From the NCBI GenBank assembly GCA_030426805.1, contig JAUHXU010000001.1, positions 62,001-126,000 on the forward strand: 64,000 nucleotides of DNA. The letters run 5' to 3'. The position numbers and the translations under genes were made by a program. Each line of letters starts with the position of its first letter. The first letter of the stretch is position 1. The notes under the pieces were generated by a model. The model did no database searches. It saw only the letters and a list, made by a program, of their open reading frames with translations, and was not told the DNA's origin. This DNA comes from a bacterium (GTDB lineage Bacteria; Planctomycetota; JAFGQW01). Positions 1 through 6,906 of the stretch are shown here, in pieces.

Positions 1-2681
1 CGCCGCAATTCGGCCTCGTTGAGCGGCGTTCCCTGGCGCCCGCGCGCCGGCACTTGCGCACGGATCCGCTGCACGATCTGCCGGCGCGTGACCGGCTTCT
101 TGATGTAGATCACGTTCGCGGTGCGGTAGTGATCCTCGGCGAACAGCAGGTCGAAGAAGAACACCACCGGGTCGACGGTTCGCGCGGCGCGCACGTTGAC
201 CTTCGTGACCGCCTCGCGAGCGAGCGTGTCGATCGTCTTGACGCGGCTGCTCTCCTGGACCGCGCAGAGGCGCAGCGCGCCGAGATCGACCGACTGGACG
301 AACTCGGGGCTCACCGAGAGCGGTGCGTCGGCCGGCGCGCGCCCGCAGCCACCGAGCGTCGCGAGCGCCATCGCGAGCGCGACGCCGGCCGCCGCGGTCG
401 CGCGGCGTGCGCTGATGCGGTCACGGTGGCGCCGGATCAGGACCGGCTTGATGTAGAACGCGTAGATCATCCCGATGATCACCAACAACGAGCCGAGCAG
501 CATCACGAAGATCCCGTTGCGGTTTCCGACACCGAGTCCGGTATACGCCATGTCCGCGGGATCCCACGACTCCTGAAAATACCACCATCCGCCGAACGAC
601 GCCGGGTTGTTGCTGCTGACGCGCATCGGGGACGAGTCGACCCCGTCGGCGCCGTGAAACCGGACGTCGCTGATGTAATTCCGGACCCGGTCCTCCCCGG
701 TGTAGCGCTCGACGCTGAAGTCGTCGAGCGTCACGGCGTGCGGCAACTCGACCCGCTGCCGCGAAAAGAGGACCTCGAACGTCTGTCCGCCCGGCAACGT
801 GATCGGGACCGGCTGAAACAGCGCGTACTGCGGCCGGAGTCGATGGGACGGGTACGTGTGGTGTGCGTACGGCAGCCAGACGACTTCCTGCCACTCGCCT
901 TGCCGCACCTCGACCTGCAGCATCGACCGGGCATCGCGCTCCTTCGGATCGCGCAGGCCCTGCGGCATGATCGACGGCACGAACAGCATCCGCGTCGACG
1001 GGTTGTAGGCGTCGATCGTGACCGACGCGTCGATCGACTCGAAGCGAAGCGGCTTGCCGACCTCGGCTTCGAGCGAGAGCACGTCGCCTTGCTGCGGGGT
1101 CAGCAGCACGTGCAGGCCGACCGATCCGGTGACGAACGTCATGCCGGTGAAACTGGTCGAGCCGGTCACCTCGATATCGATCGCGTCGTCGATCAGCCCC
1201 GCGCCGTGCTCGCCGCCATCGGATTCGAGTCGCGTGTCGTGCGAATACTCGCGGAACGGTGTGATCGCGCTGCGTACGAAGTCGCCCTGGGGGCCGCCCC
1301 GCACCTCGAACACGCCGAGCGTCGCCGGCTTGCCCCGATGGCGCGCGGTCGCGAGCTTCCAGTCGGGGTAGTAGTTGACGAGCCTGAGTCGATACGCGGT
1401 CCCCGGCACCGGGACCTCGTCGGTGCGCATCGACGCCAGCGGCAACGTCACGTCGACCGACTTCGACGCGATCCGGACGCGCACCTTCGGTTCGACACGC
1501 TGCCGCAGTGCGTCGAGCGCCTCCGGCGTCTCGACGCGAATCGCGCGGACCACCATCTCGCCGAGCGTGCGGCTGCCGTTCTGCTGGTCGCCGACGAGCA
1601 ACTCCACCGGCTGCTTCGAACCGCGGGCGGCGAGCGTCGCGCGGAGCCAGGGCGGCCCGTCGCCGTGGCCCGGCACGTAGCGAACACGCGGGATCGTGTA
1701 GGGCAGATAGCCGAGCACACGGAACGAGAGGTCGTCGGGAAGCGCAGCGTCGTTGCGCGTCCGCGGCGGATGCATGTCGAGTGGCGCGCCGGCGTCCCGG
1801 CCGCCGATGATGCCGCGCAAGTCGCCGAACTCGTGATAGCGCGGCAACCCGTCCAACGGCCACTCCGACCACGCCTTCGGGTCCGCGCCCTCGCCGACCC
1901 GACGCGCGAGCAACGCGCGGTCGTTCTTCAGGAAGATCGTCGCGTTCGGCGCCGGCGCGAGAGCGATCTCGAGCCCCTCGTCGAGGAGGCGCTTGCCGGC
2001 GAACTTGATCGCCCGCCCCCGAGTCGGATCGAAATCCTCGGTGAACTGCGGAAACCCGGTCAGGACCTGACGGAAGAACGCCTGCGATGCGTCGCCGCCC
2101 GACACGTCCACCTGGAACGTCGCCGCGAACGTGCGCTCGCCCTTGTGCTCGCCGGTGAGGAGTTCATACCCCGGCTGCATGCGCGACACGGTGATCTCGT
2201 ATCGGCGGCCGTCGGCCTCGACCACCGTACTCTCGCCCCCGCGAACGACGATCGTCTGTTCGACGCCGCCCGGCGCGCGAATCGTCGCCGTGTGGCGGTA
2301 GACGAGCATGTCGCCTTCGATCTTCGTCGCGAAGTACCAGACGCACCCGACGACCAGCACGAGCAGGCCGGTGTGGACGGTCCAGACGCCGAGGTTGAAG
2401 CGGTTGAACGGAATCCGCCGCAGCGTGACGAGGATCAGCGAGACGCAAAACACGCCGAGCAACGTCGTGAACGGCCACCAGGAGAACCACTCCATCTCGG
2501 TCTTCTCGACCCATCGCGCCGGGTATTCCTGGATCGGGTAGAACCCGGCCGAGCCGACCCACGAGTACGCGAGGATCAGCACGAGGACCGTGAGGCCGAA
2601 CGGAATCGATCCGATCGCATCCATCGCGGACGCGAGCGGCCCCTTGCGGCGTCGCGCTTTCGGGGGGGTGCCTTCGTTCAT
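1..2681 (-). CDS. resB: ResB-type cytochrome c maturation protein reading on into a CcsA-like part (3' end missing)
   Basis: The frame is open from the ATG at 2681 to the window edge (893 codons), so the C-terminus is missing. Three membrane helices lie near residues 27-43, 68-87 and 97-117 (the third with WTVHTG), followed by a large extracytoplasmic region and a fourth helix near 722-748. This is the ResB layout of system II cytochrome c maturation, in which ResB and CcsA deliver haem to apocytochromes outside the inner membrane. Beyond helix four the frame passes a hydrophobic stretch ending LGGC and the motif KTIDTLAREAV, which resembles the start of the CcsA part in fused proteins; the CcsA helices would lie outside the window. 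An AGAGGTAGG-type ribosome site precedes the start. The many c-type cytochrome genes at 23-28 kb are likely clients. ResB assignment is firm; the fusion is inferred. Confidence 0.8.
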   Translation of the reverse strand, partial: MNEGTPPKARRRKGPLASAMDAIGSIPFGLTVLVLILAYSWVGSAGFYPIQEYPARWVEKTEMEWFSWWPFTTLLGVFCVSLILVTLRRIPFNRFNLGVWTVHTGLLVLVVGCVWYFATKIEGDMLVYRHTATIRAPGGVEQTIVVRGGESTVVEADGRRYEITVSRMQPGYELLTGEHKGERTFAATFQVDVSGGDASQAFFRQVLTGFPQFTEDFDPTRGRAIKFAGKRLLDEGLEIALAPAPNATIFLKNDRALLARRVGEGADPKAWSEWPLDGLPRYHEFGDLRGIIGGRDAGAPLDMHPPRTRNDAALPDDLSFRVLGYLPYTIPRVRYVPGHGDGPPWLRATLAARGSKQPVELLVGDQQNGSRTLGEMVVRAIRVETPEALDALRQRVEPKVRVRIASKSVDVTLPLASMRTDEVPVPGTAYRLRLVNYYPDWKLATARHRGKPATLGVFEVRGGPQGDFVRSAITPFREYSHDTRLESDGGEHGAGLIDDAIDIEVTGSTSFTGMTFVTGSVGLHVLLTPQQGDVLSLEAEVGKPLRFESIDASVTIDAYNPSTRMLFVPSIMPQGLRDPKERDARSMLQVEVRQGEWQEVVWLPYAHHTYPSHRLRPQYALFQPVPITLPGGQTFEVLFSRQRVELPHAVTLDDFSVERYTGEDRVRNYISDVRFHGADGVDSSPMRVSSNNPASFGGWWYFQESWDPADMAYTGLGVGNRNGIFVMLLGSLLVIIGMIYAFYIKPVLIRRHRDRISARRATAAAGVALAMALATLGGCGRAPADAPLSVSPEFVQSVDLGALRLCAVQESSRVKTIDTLAREAVTKVNVRAARTVDPVVFFFDLLFAEDHYRTANVIYIKKPVTRRQIVQRIRAQVPARGRQGTPLNEAELR

Positions 2682-2729
2682 CCTACCTCTTCGTTTCTGC
2701 GCCCCGGTTCACGCCATCGTCGGCGATCG

Positions 2730-3773
2730 TCAGTGGCGGCGTCGCGTCACGAAGACCGTCATCGCCTCGAGCGCCTCGCGCGCCGTCGACGGCGGCAGTG
2801 TCGCGAGCGCGGCCCGCGCACGAGTGATCTCCGCGTCCGCGATTGCATAGGCATCGTCGACCGCACCGACGTGTTCGAGTCGTTCGAGCACCGCGGCGCG
2901 CTTGTCCGATCGGGGAAGGTCGCCCTCGAGCAGCGCGAGCAGTGCAGCGCGCTCGTCGGCGGTCGCCCCCTGGAGATAGCGAATCACCGGCAGCGTCAGC
3001 TTGCCCTTGTCGACGTCGGTCGCGAGCGTCTTGCCCATCGTCGCCTCGTCGCCGACGAGGTCGAGGCAATCGTCGATGATCTGGAATGCGATGCCCATCG
3101 AGCGACCGAACGTGCGCGCCGCTTCGACCGCGTCCGCGGTCGCGCCGGCGAGTCGCGCGCCGAGCGCCCCGGCCGTCGCGTAGAGGCTCGCGGTCTTGTC
3201 CCCGACGATGCGGAGATACGTCGGTTCGTCGAGCGCCGGGTCGAACCGACGGAGCACCTGCAGCATCTCGCCGCGGCAGACGACGCTGCTCGTCTCGGCG
3301 AGTTCGCGCACGGCCTCTCGGTCGGCGAGTCGGTTCGCGAGGACGAACGCGCGCGTGAACACGTAGTCACCGAGCAGCACGGCGCTCTCGACACCGTGGG
3401 CCGCGTGAATCGTCGCGTGGTTGCGTCGCGCGGCCGCGTCGTCGATGACGTCGTCGTGGATCAGCGTCGCGTTGTGGATCAGTTCGACCGCGGCGGCGAG
3501 CAGCGCGTGCTCGTCCGTGCAACGGCCGCACGCCTTCGCGATCAGCAGCACGACGCCCGGGCGGAGTCCCTTGCCCCGGAGCAGGCTCGCGTCGCGGAGG
3601 ATCGCGTTGAGCGCGCCGTCGGCCTCGATCACTTCGCGGCGGAGGATCGCCTCGACCGCCGCCATCTCCTCGGCGACCGGCGCGAGCAGATCGCCGGCAT
3701 CGACGCCGGTCGTCACGTTGTCGTCGGGGGCGTCGTTCAGGCTGGTGTCGTGGACCGCACGTTCCGGCTGCAT
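2730..3773 (-). CDS. Polyprenyl diphosphate synthase (trans-isoprenyl transferase)
   Basis: A 347-residue protein of the usual family length. It carries the first aspartate-rich motif as DDVID in HNATLIHDDVID, the second as DDCLD in FQIIDDCLDLVGD, and the GKGLRPGVVLLIAKACG segment that binds diphosphate. Enzymes of this family add isopentenyl diphosphate units to an allylic primer to make the side chain of respiratory quinones. Chain length cannot be read from sequence alone. It lies just upstream of the ResB gene on the same strand (48-bp gap), so the two may be co-transcribed, which fits a shared role in respiration. The N-terminal 25 residues before the conserved core are acidic and variable, so the exact start is less certain. 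Confidence 0.92.
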   Translation of the reverse strand: MQPERAVHDTSLNDAPDDNVTTGVDAGDLLAPVAEEMAAVEAILRREVIEADGALNAILRDASLLRGKGLRPGVVLLIAKACGRCTDEHALLAAAVELIHNATLIHDDVIDDAAARRNHATIHAAHGVESAVLLGDYVFTRAFVLANRLADREAVRELAETSSVVCRGEMLQVLRRFDPALDEPTYLRIVGDKTASLYATAGALGARLAGATADAVEAARTFGRSMGIAFQIIDDCLDLVGDEATMGKTLATDVDKGKLTLPVIRYLQGATADERAALLALLEGDLPRSDKRAAVLERLEHVGAVDDAYAIADAEITRARAALATLPPSTAREALEAMTVFVTRRRH

Positions 3774-3813
3774 GCGGAAGGGTAGAGGGAGAGGCCCGCC
3801 AGAACCAGCGAAT

Positions 3814-4008
3814 TCAACCCCGGTCGGCGCCCCCGGACTCGGAATCGTCGTCGGCCCGATCGCCGCTCTTCAGACCGGATTTGAACTCGACGACGCTGCG
3901 CCCCAGGTTGCGCGCGAGCGTCGGAATTCGCCCGCCGAACAGCAGCAGTGCGATCACCACGACGATGATCGCAATCTCGGGAACACCGAGGAATGCGAAC
4001 GTGGTCAT
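3814..4008 (-). CDS. tatA: TatA/TatE-type twin-arginine translocase subunit
   Basis: A 64-residue protein with one N-terminal helix (PEIAIIVVVIALLLFGG), the FGG hinge, an amphipathic helix (RIPTLARNLGRSVVEFKSGLK) and a charged acidic tail, which is the TatA signature. TatA oligomerises in the inner membrane to pass folded proteins with RR signal peptides. A longer in-frame start exists at 4068, but the ATG at 4008 has GAGAAGG upstream and overlaps the stop of the preceding gene as ATGA, so I use it. No tatB or tatC is visible in the window. Confidence 0.92.
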   Translation of the reverse strand: MTTFAFLGVPEIAIIVVVIALLLFGGRIPTLARNLGRSVVEFKSGLKSGDRADDDSESGGADRG

Positions 4009-4484
4009 ACGACCTTCTCTCCGGAGAGCCGGAACGTGTGTCGGGCCTGCGACCACCACGCCGACCACGTCTCGTGGTCCGCCGGCAACGCCTGTCCGGT
4101 CATCTGGCGCAGCGCCCCGTGCGCGCGCTCTCGCGCGTCATTCGATGACGACGCCAGCGATTCGATCAGCGACTCGACGGTCGCCCGATGCTGCTGGTAG
4201 TGCTCGCCGTACATCGCGACGTTGAACGCCTCGATCAACTCGCGGTTGAGCCGCTTGAGCACATACTTCTCGTGCGTGAGCAGCGCGAAGTAGATGAACA
4301 GCACGCCCAGTGCGACGCGGACGAATGCGGCCTCGCCACCGACGGATGCGGTGATCCGATTCCAGTGCAACAGCTCGGGCGCCAGCCAAGGCGCCACGAG
4401 AATATAGACCCCCATGACCGAAAGCAACCAGACACTGAGCCGATCGTACCGTGTCGCCCCCCCGGCCGCCCGTTTGTCCGTCAT
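4005..4484 (-). CDS. Two-helix membrane protein with a C-terminal HEAT-associated W-x-x-W-W motif
   Basis: 159 residues. Two hydrophobic helices (about 17-37 and 48-68) are followed by a cytoplasmic helical tail ending in TGQALPADHETWSAWW. The same tryptophan motif closes the HEAT lipoprotein at 6242-6856 (KWRAWW), so this tail looks like one degenerate HEAT-type repeat. The stop overlaps the tatA start by four bases, so translation is probably coupled; a link to Tat export is possible but not shown. I do not recognise a named family. The start is the ATG at 4484; longer reading would run into the upstream HEAT gene. Confidence 0.75.
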   Translation of the reverse strand: MTDKRAAGGATRYDRLSVWLLSVMGVYILVAPWLAPELLHWNRITASVGGEAAFVRVALGVLFIYFALLTHEKYVLKRLNRELIEAFNVAMYGEHYQQHRATVESLIESLASSSNDARERAHGALRQMTGQALPADHETWSAWWSQARHTFRLSGEKVV

Positions 4485-4528
4485 CGTCTCGTTCCCCTCC
4501 CCGGGGCCCCGCGGGCCCCGACCACACC

Positions 4529-5551
4529 TCAGCCCTTGGCGCCCTTCTTCGTCATCCCGTCGACGTGGGCCTTCCACTTCGCCTGGACCCGCGCTCGCTC
4601 GCGCGGCGATCCATCGCCCTTGAACCCGAACGACGTCCCGCAGATCACCCGCAGCGCCTTCGCCGCCGACTCGCGCACGCTGGGCTCGTCGTCGCCGAGC
4701 AGCCCGACCAGCGCCGGGCACGCCGGGACGAACTTTCGGTCGCCCAGTTCCTCGGCGACGAAGCGCCGGACGAAGAAGTCGTTGTCGGCCAGACAACGAA
4801 CCAGCGCCTGGGACGCTTTCGCGCTCCGGTATTCGCAGATCTCGGCGATCGCGTTGAAGCGGTTGCCGCTGACCGGGTCGTCGAGCTTGTCGATCCACTC
4901 GTCGAGCGCGGTGCGTTCGCGCACCGGCGCGCTCGGCTTCGCCACGACCGGCGCCGGCTTCGCGACGTCGCGCACGGCCGTCTCGACCGACCGCACGGCG
5001 CCCTCGATGCGCCCGAGCGCAGCGCGCAGCGCCGCGACGTCACCGATCAGCGCGCGCACACGCGCATCGACGCCGGCGATCTCGTCGCGCGTGACGATGT
5101 CGTCGTGCGGCGTACCAGCCGCCTCGGCCAACTGCGCGAGCGACGCTCGGTTCGCCTTCGCCTCGGCGTCGACGCGGTCGGTCAACCCGCGGAGTCCGTC
5201 GGCGACGCGGCGATCCGCGTCGGCCGAGACGCGCGCGAGTTCGGCCTTCAACGCCTCGACCGACTCGAGGATGTCCGCACGCGTCACCGGCGCCGGACGC
5301 GGCGTGGCGGCCGCCTTCGGGAACAGCTCCTGCTCGAACAGCAGGTAGCCGATCAGCAGCAGGCACCCGGCGAGCAACACGCCGAACACGATCGCCGGCA
5401 CGTTGCGGGGTTTGGTCGGCGTACGCCCCAGGTCGAGTTCCCGGCATGAAACGCACAGGAATCGACCGCGACGCAGGTCGGCTGCACCGGACTGAATGTC
5501 CCGCAGCGGAATGCTCTGCTGGCAGTGAGAGCAGAAGTGGATCGTCTCCAT
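4529..5551 (-). CDS. Zinc-ribbon, single-helix, coiled-coil and HEAT-repeat protein
   Basis: 340 residues from the ATG at 5551, the first start in front of the conserved-looking FCSHC. Cys7/Cys10 and Cys33/Cys36 form two CxxC pairs typical of a small zinc ribbon. A membrane helix lies near 53-72, then a charged heptad-rich stretch (about 90-200, coiled-coil-like) and HEAT-type repeats (about 225-330, for example NDFFVRRFVAEELGD). The order suggests a cytoplasmic zinc ribbon and an exposed repeat scaffold across the inner membrane. It is followed by the two-helix gene and tatA on the same strand and is divergent from the TPR gene at 5721. Function unknown; probably a protein-protein scaffold. 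Confidence 0.8.
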   Translation of the reverse strand: METIHFCSHCQQSIPLRDIQSGAADLRRGRFLCVSCRELDLGRTPTKPRNVPAIVFGVLLAGCLLLIGYLLFEQELFPKAAATPRPAPVTRADILESVEALKAELARVSADADRRVADGLRGLTDRVDAEAKANRASLAQLAEAAGTPHDDIVTRDEIAGVDARVRALIGDVAALRAALGRIEGAVRSVETAVRDVAKPAPVVAKPSAPVRERTALDEWIDKLDDPVSGNRFNAIAEICEYRSAKASQALVRCLADNDFFVRRFVAEELGDRKFVPACPALVGLLGDDEPSVRESAAKALRVICGTSFGFKGDGSPRERARVQAKWKAHVDGMTKKGAKG

Positions 5552-5640
5552 CGCGAACGCCTCACACAGCGCTTGATCGTCCAGAGGCCCGGCCCGAGCA
5601 TTGTAGGCCGGTTCCGCCCGCATTCGCAACGGCGCGGCCC

Positions 5641-5668
5641 TGTCGACGCCTTGGCACTCTGCTATACT
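5641..5668 (+). promoter_or_regulatory. Possible sigma-70-type promoter
   Basis: A good -10 box TATACT (5663-5668) lies 52 bases before the GTG start at 5721, with a weak TGTCGA at -35 (5641-5646) and a 16-base spacer. It sits in the divergent gap between the zinc-ribbon HEAT gene and the TPR gene and would serve the latter. Confidence 0.35.
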
Positions 5669-5720
5669 CTCGCGACCCGGCGCGCCGCCAGAGCGGCCGC
5701 AGCGACCGACGAGGAGCCCC

Positions 5721-6092
5721 GTGGACCGCAACGCGCTCGAGGCGATCGGCCTCGACTTCCAGATCAAGCTCTACGAGACGGCGATGGCGCTGGGACGCGC
5801 CTCGACCGAAGTGCTGGTCGAACTCGCGCAAGCCTACGCACGGGCCGGACGACACCGCGACGGGCACGCGATCGACCGCCAACTCGTCGCGCGGGATCCG
5901 AAAAACCCGACGTTCCACTACAACCTCGCGTGCAGCGCCTGCTTGTCCGGCGAGATCGACTTCGCGTTCCACGCGCTCGACACGGCGCTCGAACTCGGGT
6001 TCGACGACTACAAGCTCCTGCTCGAGGATCGCGACCTGCGAGCGCTTCGCGACGACCGTCGCTGGGAGGCGATCGTGCGCCGGCTCGGCTGA
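5721..6092 (+). CDS. Small TPR-type repeat protein
   Basis: 123 residues starting at a GTG behind GACGAGGAG. It is built of helical pairs with TPR spacing (LVELAQAYARAGRHRDGHAIDRQLV, then NPTFHYNLACSACLSGEIDFAFHALDTAL) and ends in a short helix with two RDDRRW/LRALRDD-type turns. There is no signal peptide or membrane helix, so it should be cytoplasmic and bind a partner protein. The next gene on the right (30-residue mini-protein) is convergent, with its stop 27 bases away. Function otherwise unknown. Confidence 0.8.
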   Translation: MDRNALEAIGLDFQIKLYETAMALGRASTEVLVELAQAYARAGRHRDGHAIDRQLVARDPKNPTFHYNLACSACLSGEIDFAFHALDTALELGFDDYKLLLEDRDLRALRDDRRWEAIVRRLG

Positions 6093-6118
6093 CACGGTCG
6101 CTCCGGCACCGCTCGTCT

Positions 6119-6211
6119 TCACCCCTTCCCGTCCGACCCGTCGATCAGGAAGAAGTAGAAGAAGATCAGCGCGCTCACGAGCCACAGCAGGATCAACGCC
6201 TTCAAGAACAT
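6119..6211 (-). CDS. 30-residue single-helix membrane mini-protein
   Basis: An ATG at 6211 opens a 30-codon frame ending in TGA at 6119. The product is almost one long hydrophobic helix (MFLKALILLWLVSALIFFYF) followed by FLIDGSDGKG, a good single-pass membrane protein with a short polar tail. It fills an otherwise empty gap downstream of the HEAT lipoprotein at 6242 on the same strand, 30 bases after its stop. No strong ribosome site is visible. It could be a real small protein or a chance frame; the strong hydrophobic pattern and polar end favour a gene. Confidence 0.5.
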   Translation of the reverse strand: MFLKALILLWLVSALIFFYFFLIDGSDGKG

Positions 6212-6241
6212 GATCGCGTCCGCTGGTCGACCGCGCCGACG

Positions 6242-6856
6242 CTAGTTCGGCACCGGCGTGAGCTGCTCGCGGTTCTCGGTCCACCACGCGCGCCACTTCG
6301 CGACCGAACGACGTCGGTCGGCATCGGCACCGGACGGGTCGAAATCGAACGTCAGGTTGACGTTGCGCTTGAGCACCTCGAAGCTCTTGTGGCGGTTTCG
6401 GCGGTTCTCGTCCGCGAGCCCGTCGATCAGCATGCCGATCTGGCCCCAATCGCCGAGCGTGACGAGCGCGGCCGCGATCTCGTAGCGGACGAGCTTGCGC
6501 TCCTCGTCGTCGAGCGCCTCGCGCAATTGCGGGATCACGCTCTGGTTGCCGATCTCGCCGAGCGCGAACGCGACGTAGGCGCGCGTGCGGTGATCCGGTT
6601 CGTGCAACGCCTCGATGAGTTGCGGCACCGCGTTGTCGCCGTAGAGGACGAGCCAGTTCAGGGAGTCGAGCAGCGCGACGCCCCGCTTGTACTTGAGCTC
6701 CTCGATCCGCTTGTCGATCTGGCGACGGAGCATCGGCCCGATCGGCTCGTTCGACTCCTCCTCTTCGGAGATGAGCTTGCCGTCGATGGTGGTCGTCACA
6801 CAGCTCGGCATGGCGAGCGACGAAAGGGCGAGCAGCACGAACGCGATCCAGCGCAT
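6242..6856 (-). CDS. HEAT-repeat lipoprotein
   Basis: 204 residues. The ATG at 6856 has AGGAGG seven bases upstream. A lipoprotein signal peptide ends in the lipobox LAMPSC, with Cys19 as the lipid anchor. The mature part has HEAT repeats (NAVPQLIEALHEPDHRTRAYVAFALGE, VIPQLREALDDEERKLVRYEIAAAL) and closes with SVAKWRAWWTEN, the tryptophan motif shared with the protein at 4005-4484. It is expected on the periplasmic face of a membrane as a binding scaffold. It lies 50 bases downstream of the VWA gene on the same strand. No enzymatic motif is visible. Confidence 0.85.
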   Translation of the reverse strand: MRWIAFVLLALSSLAMPSCVTTTIDGKLISEEEESNEPIGPMLRRQIDKRIEELKYKRGVALLDSLNWLVLYGDNAVPQLIEALHEPDHRTRAYVAFALGEIGNQSVIPQLREALDDEERKLVRYEIAAALVTLGDWGQIGMLIDGLADENRRNRHKSFEVLKRNVNLTFDFDPSGADADRRRSVAKWRAWWTENREQLTPVPN

Positions 6857-6906
6857 GGCGGAACCTCCTAACGGGGGAACGGAGCGGGCAGCGCCCGCCA
6901 CGGAGG

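Noticed and set aside
421..1872. 483-codon frame on the - strand
   Set aside because: Other reading frame of the ResB gene; the ResB frame carries the membrane helices and continues across it.
54..3785. 1,243-codon open frame on the + strand
   Set aside because: Antisense to the ResB and prenyl synthase genes; Arg/Asp/Val-rich composition typical of the shadow of GC-rich genes, with no domain.
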